Below are positions 21,843 to 32,292 of a stretch of DNA of 64,000 nucleotides, piece by piece. Position numbers and translations under genes: made by a program. Within the stretch, counting starts at the first letter, position 1; each line of letters begins with the position of its first letter. This DNA is from Actinernus sp. WN-2022. Its lineage: Eukaryota; Cnidaria; Anthozoa; Actiniaria; Actinernidae. Under the pieces are notes generated by a model, which was given only the letters and a program-made list of their open reading frames with translations, had not been told where the DNA came from and made no database searches. The DNA lies in NCBI GenBank assembly GCA_030867875.1, contig JAOWCC010000577.1:82875740-82939739 (forward strand). The letters are read 5' to 3'.

Positions 21843-23138
21843 GTATTAAGAATTAATATTTAGTTACATATATGTTACTCTAGTAATTGATTTCAGTTTT
21901 TATGTGGATTCAGTGATAAAATAGTAAAGAATAATTGTCGAGATAGGTGTTGATGGTTTCGCAGTGTATTACTAAAAAAACCTAACCTCATGCGGCGTAA
22001 ATGGAGCCGAACGAAATTATCCCAGCAGGGCCTCAAGCCGCTACAGTAAAACTTCTTTCTACGAGAAGAGTAGACCTTTCGAAACTCATCGTAAAAGGCC
22101 TTACAAGCCAATGGACGTACTCAGAGATTAAGTGAAAGTTATGTCCGAACGTGCATGGGTAATGACCGAAAAAGGCCGATAATTTAAGGTCGAACTTTTG
22201 GAACGAGACTAACATTCTAACTATAATAGTACCTTAAATAACTTATGGTCCACGGTGGGCACAAACGACCATAAAAACGGCATCAGTTCTATATTTTAAA
22301 ACGTTTTCAATGCAGACGATTGAATTTTGGTAGAAGGATGTAGAAACGCAAAAGGAATATAACCTGATTTTTTAAGCTATGTTACTACCATCGTGACGTC
22401 ACAATGACGTCATTTACCCATTTGTAATACGTTTCTTGCAACTGTTCATTATCTCTAAAAACGAAATGTCGTATTTTGTTAAAATCTACTCGTGATGAGA
22501 ATGAAGGAATCGAAAACCCGATGTCGATTGGTTAAGGAAATCAAAAGTTATGAAAGTTTGAATTTTGTCCTTTTTCCCGCCAAAATTTGGCGGGAAATAA
22601 ACACCACAAAAGCATTTATAAAAACATCGCTTCATTCAATTTTTAGAGTTGTAAATATTGTTGCATGACATTTTGTCCAATCATAAAACACGTTGGTGGC
22701 TAAAATCGTATGTTTTTGGAATTTTGATTTTTTGTCCATAACCGGCTTAAAATTGAAGTCATATTTTCAGCAACGTCATCATGACGTCATACTTTTTTAT
22801 ACATGCCCTTAGAAAAAAATCCTTTGAGTGATTTTCGAGTTTTAGTGATGAAATGCGCTAGTCTGGCACTCAAAACCCACATTATTTTCTTTTCTTGATT
22901 TTTTAACAATAGGCAGCCTTATTTAGGTATGACACCTGACGTCACTAAATATGACGTCATAGCAACTGTCATTCCTCTATAACTTTTGCTATAATAGTCG
23001 TAGAACGTTCAAATTTGCGCCAAAGGAATGTGTGTCATGAAGGCCATTTGATGGTGTAGTCTGTGACATCTATTAAAGGGGGGAATTTTACCAAAAAAGG
23101 AGGCATCACTTATGACGTCACAACAACGTCATCATACT
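21843..23138. other. kinase intron with TGACGTCA-rich repeat DNA
   Basis: No gene is seen. Six perfect TGACGTCA octamers lie at 22394, 22405, 22782, 22937, 22952 and 23113. A segment near 22490-22610 (cgaaaacccgatg to ggcgggaaa) recurs in opposite orientation at about 37890-37990. Confidence 0.6.
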
Positions 23139-23964
23139 AACTTGGCGTTGAAATAGACCAACATCTATCCTGGGACAAGCACATTGATAATGTTGCCAAA
23201 AAAGTCAGCTCAGGAATAGGAGGCATGAGACGAATTCGAGATTTTGTTGAAATAGCCACTCTAGTCAGCATATACAACGCATTAGTTCAGCCTCATTTTA
23301 ATTACTGTAGTGAGGTATGGGATACCTTTGGTCAAGGTCACTCTAATAGGCTTCAGAAACTCCAGAACAGGTCTGCAAGACTAATTATGAATATGAGTAA
23401 CGATACCCCTGCCATAGAGGCTTTAAATGCCTTAGGCTGGGAAACTCTAGAAACTCAACGAGCAAAGTCAAAAGTAAAACAAATGTATAAAGTGATCAAT
23501 GGCTTAGCTCCGAGTTGCCTTGTAGATCTGTTCTCGAGTAAGAAGAATACAACTCAATATAACCTCAGGGGCTCCTCTGCCTCACTGCAGTTACCACTAC
23601 CAAAAACGGAATATCTCAAGAAAAGCTTCTCATATAGCGGAGGTAAATTATGGAATTCGCTTCCTGGAGCCATTCAAAAATCTGACTCCCTATCTATCTT
23701 TACTAGCAGAATTAATGCTCACACTTTTACATGATTCTATTTAGTAAAGGTTTTCATTGTAATAAATTAGAGTAGTTATTATTAATGTATAGTAGTTATT
23801 ATTATTAGTCGTTAGTATTAATGTAGTTTCAGTATAACTTTTAAATTAATAGTTTAAATTTTTATGAATTTGTAACCACACGCCCCTTGTGGAAACCAGC
23901 TTTTTATCTAATAGTTGACGGGGCAAGCGTGTATAAATAAAGTTTTACTTACTTACTTACTTAC
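23139..23964 (+). pseudogene. 5'-truncated LINE ORF2 C-terminus with (ACTT)n tail
   Basis: The frame reads from about 23144 (GVEIDQHLSWDKHIDNVAKK) through the ATG at 23225 to a stop at 23734. It includes SIYNALVQPHFNYCSEVWD and the C-terminal SYSGGKLWNSLPGAIQKS signature. The 3' UTR ends in (ACTT)n at 23947-23964. The frame is intact, but the endonuclease and RT core are missing. Confidence 0.82.
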
Positions 23965-24064
23965 TAACATAAAACACCTAAAATATGTAGTTTCATTTTG
24001 TTAACAAGTCACCAACATTTCTTCAAATTGAGACTATAAGTAAATAAATGGTTTTAATTTTAAT

Positions 24065-24549
24065 TATTTGTCCACGCTCACTAATGCCGATTTTGACGTA
24101 CTTTATGCCCGACATGGTCTACCTGTATACGGCATTTCTGAGCCTGACTTATCTATCATTCAGAGTCTTCTAGACAGATGTCACTTACGAATCAGAGAAT
24201 TACTCCAGTAGTGTGACAGACAGATTTTCAGTAAAGTCCTCAATAACTCTAATCACCCTCTGACTCATCTTATTCCCAAAATTAAACCTCCTTCCAAGAA
24301 CCTCAGAAAACAATCCTCCCTTTGGCCTAAAATAAACACATCTCGCTTCAAGAACTCGTTTGTAAATATATTAATCTTTAGATATAACTTGGCCCTTTAA
24401 TTATAGACAATTGTTACATTTATGTTTACTATACTTATTATGATATATTGTATTACTAATATTTCTTGTATTATTATGACTGTAAGACTCGGTATAGCGT
24501 ATGTATTTACCGGTTGAGAAATAAAGACGTTATTATTATTATTATTATG
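24065..24549 (+). pseudogene. LINE 3' end with (TTA)n tail, decayed
   Basis: The segment reads a cnidarian-style LINE C-terminus: SEPDLSIIQSLLDRCHLRIRE, an in-frame TAG, CDRQIFSKVLNNSNHPLTHL and TSRFKNSFVN. It ends with aataaagacg and a TTA repeat at 24533-24548. Confidence 0.65.
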
Positions 24550-25051
24550 CATCTCAAAGAGAGTGGAGAAAGCAAATTATTAAGTTGAGGAATTTAATCG
24601 CAGACTGTGACGAGGCAGAGAAACTAAGACATGAAATAGCGTTTCTAGAGACCGGTTTTGAATTGGTATCGTTAACCTTCGAAATTTTAGTAAGCTGTTT
24701 ACAGGCGGCTGCAGCTACAAACCGAAAAGGATTACCCTCAAAAGGAAGTTACTGAGAAATTCAAATAAATTTATAAGGAAAACAACGAGATGTTGAGGTG
24801 GATAAACAGCAGGATTATGGAACTAAAACGAAACGAAGAACGTCGCAACTAGGGTCCGAGAGCTGTAACCGTTCGGGAACGTCGAAAAGGTGACGCTTTT
24901 GGAAATCCTCGTCAGCTTCCCTAATAGAAAGGAACGTTAAACGACCACAAAATTGGCAAGATTAGGGGCGGAAATACGATTAGTGGAAATGGGATCTCGA
25001 AAGAAGGCCGCTCTTAGACAAACAAGGGTCGAAATTTGAGCTCACAAAGAG

Positions 25052-25790
25052 TTACGAAATCGCACGCGCTGAATTGAATGCGATCCTAAAGGTCGAATAC
25101 GCGGAAGAGGCCGAATTGCCAAGCGAAAACTGTTCAGAAACTCGTTTGAACGAATATTTAGTAATGCAGCCAAACTCTGTCACGCAATCTCCGTCCACCC
25201 TAGCGACCGATGTTCCATTTTCGGTACCGACCGGACCCGATAATAAGCCGATTGTTTCCGAATCATACTCGACAAATCGGTTCGCGCCAATGCAATCGAC
25301 ACCAATAACGCACTCCTTTGTTGAACATTTAATTGGTGTTTTCGTTTGTCGGTCCATTCCCCCTACCGTCTGCTCAATCTTTGATCCTCTTCGAATTGTT
25401 GCGCCATTTATTCTGAAGGGCAAGCATATTCTCTAGCAGTTATGTAAGGATGATATCGGATGGGACGATAAGGTACAGAGGTAATTCTGGACCGACAGCA
25501 AGGCTGTCCTCGGATACATCACAAATGACGCCAGGCGTTTTCATACATACGTGGCGAACCGAGTGCAGCAAATTCGTGACCGTACTACACCCGCTCAGTG
25601 GAGGTACGTGGAAACTGATGACAACCTGCCGATGACGTCTCATGAGGATTACGCGCGCGAGACGTTATCGGCGAGAACACGAGATGATGGTCTGGCCCAA
25701 GGTTTCTGTGGGATACGCTCGCTCAGCAAGAGTCGCCTGAAGGCATAATAGACATCGCCGCTAACGATCCCGAGGTGAAGTCGAAGTTTA
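25052..25790 (+). pseudogene. BEL/Pao pol fragment: RT end and RNase H
   Basis: From 25074 an open frame of 120 codons contains Gag/linker residues and then PPTVCSIFDPLRIVAPFILKG, the VYDPLG-x-VAPF motif found after the RT palm of BEL/Pao. A stop follows at 25434. The RNase H start FWTDSKAVLGYITNDARRFH is read in another frame near 25485, then VANRVQQIRDRTTPAQWRYVE from 25551. RT catalytic motifs are absent, so a large internal deletion precedes this part. Confidence 0.8.
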
Positions 25791-26950
25791 AGGTGAACGT
25801 CGAGGAGCAATTAAACCTCGTGAACCGCGTTGAGAAGTTCTCTGACTAGCATGAGGCAAAAAGGATTGTTGCTGCTTGTATGAAGTTTCAACAAAGGGCG
25901 ATCGAAGAGAAGCGAGTGCCGAAGAGGCTCGAAGCAGACCAACCCTGCTGAAGAGCCATCGATCCGTCAACGTCGAGCTTTGTCGTGCAGAAGACGAAAT
26001 TGTCAAGACGGTCAACTTCCAAGAAGAGATCGACGCACTACAGGGTGGAACCAAAGGTGCGCCCGGGTTGAGGAAGAGCAGGCCCATCTATCGACTTGAT
26101 ACCATCCTTGACGATAACGGTATGCTTAGAATCGGCGGACACTTTTGGAATTAAGTATCGTGTCATACTGCCCAGGAAGAGCTACGGCACGGAGCTTGTC
26201 ATTCGGCATTTCCACTCCAAGATAAGTCAACGTCGTGCTAGAACTCACGCCGAGATAAGAGCATCACGCTTTTGGATCATCGGTGGCGACTCAGCAGTAG
26301 GCTGAGTCGTGTCCAGATGCGTCAACTGCATAAAGATGAGAGGAGAGCCACAACAACCAAAGATGGCGGATCCCCCAGAAGATCTAGTCAAGGAAGCCCC
26401 TCCCTTTACTCATATTGTATATAAAGGAAGGGCAAAGAATTGAAGCGCTACGGCGTGTTGTTTACGTGCATGTTTTCAGGTGCCATACACCTGGAGACGG
26501 CAGTGGCACTAACGACGGATTCGTTTATCAACGTCTGATCTTCGCTTTGTGGGCCGACGTGGACCAGTTCGCCAAATGAAGTCCGATCATGGAACCAACT
26601 TCGTTGGGGCAAGGAACGAGTTAGAAGCAGCGATCGTAGCATTACAACATGACTAGATAAAGAAATAGATTATGAAGACCCACTGCAATTGGACTCATTT
26701 TAAGATGAATGTCCCACACGGAAGCCACATGGGCGGCGTGTGTGAGAGGCAAATGCATACAGCAGGAAACGGTGGCGCTGTGTTCAACACATCGCAAATG
26801 AGTTTTGGACGCGCTGGTGGAAGGACTATTTACACGCTCTGCAGGAACGGCAGAAGGTAGTTTCAATTCGGCCACAGAAGAACCTCGAGGTAGAAGACAT
26901 TGTCCTAATGAAGGCAGACAAATTGCCACGTACATGTAACAACGAGTCAC
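25791..26950 (+). pseudogene. BEL/Pao integrase, many frameshifts
   Basis: Fragments in order are SRPIYRLDTILDDNGMLRIGG, VILPRKSYGTELVIRHFHSK, the AEIRASRFWIIGG zinc-module region, YGVLFTCMFSG with the first catalytic Asp region changed, then SDHGTNFVGARNE and MNVPHGSHMGGVCERQ (the last Glu motif). These are BEL/Pao integrase signatures. No frame runs through; each fragment is in a different one. Confidence 0.78.
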
Positions 26951-27273
26951 GGAAACCCTTGAAAGTGACGCCGGTCGCGTGTGATAGGTGAGGCTCCGAG
27001 GAGCAGACCTGTTCTCTGACGGAAAGGGAAGGAGCTACACACATTACGATCGCTCGATACATATGGTCTTACTTGTGGTGAGAAATCGGGACCAGTGAGT
27101 GAAAACGTGCAGAGTATCCCATCGCCCAGTACGGCGAAGGCGAGAGAGGGGATTCCCATCTAGGAGACATATCGAACTAACGCTGCTGTAAGACTGTTAT
27201 AGGAACAGTTAGAGCATTGCAGACTCTTACCGTATATTCATTGTTTTGTTCATCAGGTGTAATAAATAGGTAA

Positions 27274-27440
27274 ATGTTATTTATTTTATTTATTTATTTA
27301 CAACATTTGGGCGTAACGCCACAGGAAACAAACAATATGACTCAAGGTCCCCTACGAGGCTTGTCTCCTACGATTATACGTCCTTATCCGAGAAGACGTG
27401 AAGGCCTAACCATTTGCAGTTGGTTCACAAAGGCGGTACC

Positions 27441-27477
<37 letters not shown>

Positions 27478-27545
27478 AGCCGGGGTTTGAACCCGCGACC
27501 TCCCGCTCGACAGACCGGAGCTTAACCACTTGGCTAACCGGGAGA
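27274..27545 (-). mobile_element. tRNA-derived SINE with (ATAA)n tail
   Basis: On the minus strand box A (TTAGCCAAGTGG, 27537-27526) and box B (GGTTCAAACC, 27493-27484) form a tRNA-like head. The body has ctgagtagaaggt and cttcacgtcttctcggataa, and the tail is the taaataaataaa-type run at about 27280-27300. The same family is present at 61620-61828. Confidence 0.82.
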
Positions 27546-27565
27546 CGGGAGTAATTTAGGGGAGT

Positions 27566-27950
27566 AATTTAGGGGAGCCATGTAAGATATCAAGTTCTAG
27601 TTAATAGTCTACTTAGTGATTTACGTGCTTGACCTTAAATATCATTTTACACGACCGCATGGTCAGATCGACGCTAACGCTACGGGAGGAAAGAGGTATG
27701 TGATTACTATGACCATCTTTTGTAAGATTTAAGCAATAATCGTGTCAAGGATTTCTACATTTTCCGCATGATTCATTCTTTATGTCTTTTCCATATACTG
27801 TTGTGATTCATTTATTGTTGAGGAACTTCAACTTCGTACAATTTAGTTCCGTACAACGATAGGGTTTCAATGTCCTTATTGTGTTATGGTTATAGGTATT
27901 AATATTTAGGTGATACCGGCTAAACGACAATTTTTATTTCTATCAATACA
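27566..27950 (+). repeat. BEL-type 3' LTR with purine tract, copy 2
   Basis: A doubled gtaatttaggggag tract leads into tgtaagatatcaag at 27585 or so. About 245 bp match 21301-21545. It probably is the 3' LTR of the BEL remnant to the left. The 3' limit is not resolved; tcaataca near 27945 is one possible end. Confidence 0.55.
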
Positions 27951-28415
27951 ATGTAAGATACAATTTAAGCAGTTTGTTTAGCTAATTTTGATTTCGTTTA
28001 TTTCTTAAAGACAGCTGCGCATGTCATTACAACCAAACGAAAGCCATACCGACACTGAAGAACGTTCCTGTTCTTTGGTGTAAATCTATCTTTTTCTCGT
28101 TTCCTTTACCTAGAAACGCTGACTTAAAAGGTAACTGTTTTAAGCTTATAATTAAAAAACAATAGCAATACTATTTATGTTTGGGGATCAAGGCATTCCC
28201 AGTGATAGAAAACAGTACATTTTCTTTTCCGATTCCTGATCATGCTTCCAGTGTCTACATGCTACACCTGCAGCTAGGAATTCATCGTCTGAAATCACAT
28301 GGTTTATTTATATTTATAACCAGTTTACAAGGGTAACTACTGATTTAATTTTAACAAACAGAAATCGAATGATCTTACTGAATACATTCCTGACTCTTTT
28401 GAAATATACACGTAG
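27951..28415. other. last kinase intron, no gene seen
   Basis: The stretch is AT-rich with no motif apart from the acceptor at its end. Confidence 0.5.
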
Positions 28416-28641
28416 CTATGACGTCATGATGGACTGCTGGAAGAAGGATCCCATCAAGAGACCAATCTTATCTGATCTGAAAAGCAGACTGGACGACATT
28501 CTGATGCGCCTCGGTGAATACACTGACCTGAACATAGGAGTCATTGATGAGAAGAACCCGATCTACAACATTCCTGATGTCGTCACCGAAGACCCAGATG
28601 ACCAGACGAACGATGTCACCGTGGATATCCAAGAAAATTGA
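28416..28641 (+). CDS. last kinase exon and C-terminal tail
   Basis: An acceptor tacacgtag ends at 28415. The split codon gives DEIYDVMMDCWKKDPIKRP, the alpha-H/alpha-I motif with the conserved Arg. The tail is acidic (ITDEK-like, then EDPDDQTNDVTVDIQEN) and ends with TGA at 28639-28641. The first in-frame ATG at 28369 would lie in the intron and is not used. Confidence 0.88.
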
Positions 28642-28923
28642 GAAACAGGTGTTAGATTATCAGTAGCACTTGTGTAAGTAACACCAAAGTTTTAGCCCCA
28701 AAATGTCCAGTTCCTAATTATTCCGTGTTCAGTTTGATAAATGGTAAGGACGCATTTCATTATTTGTTATGTATAATATGTTGAAAAGAATACATACTTG
28801 ATAAAACCGGTAAATCGTATGAAAGCTTTATTGTGGAAATAAGAATATTCAATATTAGCCGTAATTGTGTTGAAAATGAAGATACCATAGAATTGTTCAC
28901 AACGGAAAAGAATCATAGGATTC

Positions 28924-28929
28924 AATAAA
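28924..28929 (+). terminator. candidate polyadenylation signal of the kinase gene
   Basis: An AATAAA lies about 280 nt after the stop codon in the same orientation. It is the first canonical hexamer there. In AT-rich DNA this can be chance. Confidence 0.4.
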
Positions 28930-28986
28930 ATATAAACATTTATTCTCTTGCTTTATCAACTTTTATAATTTAGATATAGAGATTAC

Positions 28987-29120
28987 TTGATGGGAAGTGC
29001 TGGCGTATGGTATTTACGCACGAGTTTGTTTTCACAAAACGAACGAGCGAGGTACGAGCGAGTGAGTTTTGTGAAAACAAACAAGTGTGTAAATACCATA
29101 CAAAAGCACTTTCCATCTTG
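28987..29120. repeat. large foldback repeat
   Basis: Arms of about 60 bp: gtatggtatttacgcacgag and gtttgttttcacaaaac on the left, and their inverted counterparts on the right, around an acgagcgaggtacgagcgag centre. It lies just after the kinase gene's candidate poly(A) signal. Confidence 0.85.
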
Positions 29121-30263
29121 TAATTTGTTTATTACATTGTACATACATACTGAGATTTTTCTCCAATATCAAACGGGTTTTATTTAGGTCTTGTCAATGA
29201 ACACGTACATTTGTAGCTTTCAATATTTTGTTTTGCATTTCGTATCCGACTCAACATAGACTAAAATTTATGCTCGATACAATCAAAATGGAAAGAAAAT
29301 CTTACTTTCTAAACTGACATCAGCCTTGAAATAGTTTTCAACATCAATATGAAACTGTCTTTGATTCAACAAATAAAGTTTACAAGTTTACATCGTCAAT
29401 AGATTAGTATACCTGCTTTTTCCAAGTTGTTTGCTACGAGTTTCCAGACATCTCCACGGCTTGTAGGTTTTCTCTGCTCACAGAATATTTACGATTTTTC
29501 AAATGTCGATGGTCTATGGAAGTTGAAATCACTCCACGAAGGATTGAAAGCTCGTAATCGTCCCCGTATTTTCTTTTGACACTAAGAATGATTTCACATA
29601 GATTATCTCAATATCTGTCGATTTCTTTCGGTAGAATTTCGCTTCTTCTTTGTCTCTTTGAGTAACTTTACGGCTGTTTCTCTTAAGTTTTTGCTCTTGT
29701 GATTTTGTTTTCTTGGTCGATAATATACTCCTCAATTGACTTGGAAGTTTTAACATCGTTAGTTGGCTGTTTATAGATCAATATTACATTATTTTTAAAA
29801 AAAGTCAAAACCTCGAACTTTCGTAGTGAATGAAAGTGGCGCCTCCGATCTCAAGTACAGTTTGAAAATCCCGATATGTTTTGGCAGGTTTTTCTGATTG
29901 GACGAAACGCTTTTCGCAGGTGTGAAAAATTCGTTTCGCGATTCTGATTGGCTAAGGAAAATTGTGAAGTGGGTTTTCGCATGAATGATTCCATTCGTAA
30001 ATCTCAGTATGTATGTGATAAACGATAGTACGCGCGCTCTGATAAGCTAAAAATCGTGTTTTATCACAGTTTAATATATAATTATCGATGAAATACCAGT
30101 GTATCTCTCTTTCTAAAAAGTGATATCTTCACCGCGCGCAGTGACAAGATATTTTTGATATCTTCACACGTGAAGATATAGCTGTTGCCATGGATACAGT
30201 TTTCTCAAATAACGGCAAAGCCACAATTCAACGGCTCGGCTGATTATTCAGGCTAGTCTCAAT
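29121..30263. other. intergenic region with small palindromes; uncertain 75-codon minus frame
   Basis: A minus-strand frame at 29756-29529 encodes a basic, Lys/Ser-rich peptide with no recognised family. Small foldbacks lie at about 30012-30067 (gtgataaacgat against atcgtgttttatcac) and 30120-30180 (gatatcttcac against gtgaagatat). Confidence 0.45.
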
Positions 30264-31713
30264 ATGGCTTCTGGTTCAAGTTTAAGCGCAGATTTGGAAT
30301 TACCGAACTGGGATTTAAGCATTAGCGTTTGTGAACAAGGAGAAGAGACAGAAAAATCTTCGAGGTTCGCTTCTGTCACAGAAAATGATGTCGAAAAGCT
30401 TATCGAAGTGGAAGAAAACACGAACACGAAAAGAAAGACCGGGTATGACCTCAATTTGGTAAAAAGGTTTTTGAGCGAAGAACACGAAGAAACAAGAGCT
30501 ATTGAAGAAATTCCACCGTTGGAGCTCAATGGCTATCTGTGCCAATTTATTTTGGCAGTAAAAACAAAGTGTGGCAGTGACTACGAACCGTCATCTTTAC
30601 GTGGAATTCTTGGAAGTGTCGATCGCTATTTGAGCCGCCATGATTACGGCAAAGGGCTATTCAAAGACCTAGAATTCAAGAAAACAAGGGATGCATTGAA
30701 GGCTAAACAAAAAGAACTAAAGAGACAAGGTCGGGGAAATAGACCAAGGGCTACAACAGCTCTAACTGACGAAGAAATATATATTTTATTTGACAAAGGA
30801 GTGCTAGGAACAAGTTCGCCACAAGCTCTCCTGAATACAGTTTGGCTCAATAATATTATGCACTTTGGGCTTCGTGGGTGCAGAGAACAAAGAGAACTGC
30901 GCTGGGGCGATGTCGTTCTAAAGACCGACAGCGAAGGAAAAGAATACCTAGAATATTGCGAACGCCAAACTAAGACAAGAACTGGAGAAGATCCACGAAA
31001 TGTACGTCAAGTGAAACCTCGAATGTACGCCAACAAGGCGAGCGCCAATGAACGTGATCCTGTGCACGTTTACAAAGTTTACAAAGAAAAACGTCCTGCA
31101 TCAATGTTAAATCTGGATGCATGCTTCTATCTGTCTCTAAATCACTTTAAAACAGTAAGTCAAGTAGAACTGAAAGACTCCATGTGGTTTAAATCTCAAC
31201 CAATGGGAATAAACAAGCTAAATAGCATAATGAAAGACATGTGTCAAGCCGCGGGAATTTCAAGAAAAAACAAATCAGTGTGGAAGAAAAACACTGGTTC
31301 AAAAGCTTCAAGATAGTGGCGTTCCTGCCAACCAAATTATCCAAATAACTGGACATAAAAATCTGCAGTCAATTAACAACTACAGTAGTCTTCGAGAGAA
31401 ACAACAGGAAAGTATTTCAAAAATTATTTCAACAACAACAACAACAAGCGAAAACTCGGCACTCACACCTGCCACCCTGCCGCGTTTTCCGTACCAAGTA
31501 GCCTCCAGTTCCACTTCATCTACCGTGGACTTGAACTCTTTCAATGAAAATAAGCTTCAAACAGTATTTTATGGAAACACGATTACAGGAGGAGTCTTCA
31601 ATATCAACTTGACCACGGAACAAAGCACAATGAAGAGTCCTGATAGTGGCTCTAAGTCGAAGTTTCGGCGTGTGATCCGTATCGAGAGTGACAGCAGTCA
31701 AGAGTCACTATAG
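30264..31713 (+). pseudogene. DUF3504/Crypton-type tyrosine recombinase, frameshifted
   Basis: The frame opens with MASGSSLSADLELPNW, then an acidic region and the core-binding helices (RKTGYDLNLVKRFL, LNGYLCQFILAVKTK, LRGILGSVDRYLSRH). The catalytic Arg region is HFGLRGCREQRELRWGDV near 30860-30915. Near 31275 the expected NHSVRKT box reads KNKSVWKK, so His and Arg are changed. A 5-A run at 31287-31291 shifts the frame there. Beyond it, in another frame, GVPANQIIQITGHKNLQS and the INNY tyrosine are seen, and the frame ends at 31713. DUF3504 is known to derive from Crypton recombinases. With box mutations and a shift this copy is dead. Confidence 0.8.
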
Positions 31714-31939
31714 TATACAAGAGCCTTCAGTATTTTTATATTCCATGTCTAGTATTTTTTATTGACTCATTGCATTACTTATATTTTCATTAGCTATAGG
31801 ATTGACTCATTACTTGAGCTTATATCATATTTGTATTATCATAAAACTGTTACATCATGAATTAAAAATATTTTTTTGGTTAATTGATGGAAGAAAATAT
31901 GTTTGTATTTCATCGATAATTATATATTAAACAGAACAT
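31714..31939. other. AT-rich spacer, no gene seen
   Basis: No coding or repeat structure was recognised. Confidence 0.5.
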
Positions 31940-32070
31940 TACATGGCCGCTTGGAGATACGAGTTTTATCTTCGAGTGTTGATGAAATATCTTACTCGTT
32001 CGCTGCGCTCACTCGTAAGATATTTCATCAACACTCGAAGATAAAACTCGTATCTCCGCGCGGCCATGTA
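31940..32070. repeat. 131-bp near-perfect palindrome
   Basis: The arms tacatggccgc...ggagatacgagttttatc, then ttcgagtgttgatgaaatat, are inverted on the right with only two changes (tt against gc). The centre is a short GC-rich loop (gttcgctgcgctcac). This is typical of a foldback element. Confidence 0.92.
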
Positions 32071-32192
32071 ATATCCTCTATATATAACATGGTTTGCCGT
32101 TTTTTATTGATTTTGACTGGCGGTTTCCTTTCATCGCGCGTGCAAATCTATATTATAAAACAGATAAAGAAGCCTTAAATCCATGTTTTATA

Positions 32193-32292
32193 TTATCATA
32201 AAACACTCGAGAAATGTTGAAAGTACGCGCTTTCGGCTTGTGTTTTAACATTTTTCTCGTGTTCTCAAATGCCCATCGTGTTTTATGATACT
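32193..32292. repeat. foldback repeat
   Basis: The outer arms tatcataaaacac and gtgttttatgata are inverted copies, and gagaaatgtt with aacatttttctc forms an inner pair. It lies 120 bp from the larger palindrome. Confidence 0.7.

Larger units (their letters stand above)
24550..27180 (+). mobile_element. BEL/Pao retrotransposon, deletion derivative
   Basis: Gag-like coiled-coil residues (LIADCDEAEKLRHEIAFLE) start at about 24588. The element then passes directly to the end of the RT region without the RT core. RNase H and integrase fragments follow in several frames. A sequence matching its likely 3' LTR with purine tract lies at 27566-27830, after a SINE insertion. No 5' LTR or primer site is seen. 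Confidence 0.8.
3541..28641 (+). pseudogene. receptor tyrosine kinase-like gene, 3' part, HRD-to-HRA (pseudokinase or decaying copy)
   Basis: Eight proposed exon segments encode a tyrosine kinase domain from just after beta-3 to the C-terminal tail. They carry the alpha-C/beta-4 region (HPNIVNFVGYC), hinge (LVLEYAEYGDLLKFL), a long acidic kinase insert, alpha-E (WQISKGM), catalytic loop (HRALAARN), DFG, the LPIKWTAPEAL activation/P+1 region, WSFGVVLWEI, and the DCWKKDPIKRP C-lobe motif. The order, exon borders and insert resemble FGFR/VEGFR/PDGFR-type receptors. Two defects are visible. The catalytic Asp codon of HRD is GCT (Ala) at 6066-6068, and a TAA at 5871-5873 lies in the alpha-E frame. 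The ATP-binding Gly loop and Lys exons, the membrane span and the ectodomain must lie to the left of the window. The 13-kb intron between 6247 and 19342 is filled with transposons. The family call is solid; whether the protein is made is unknown. Confidence 0.85.
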
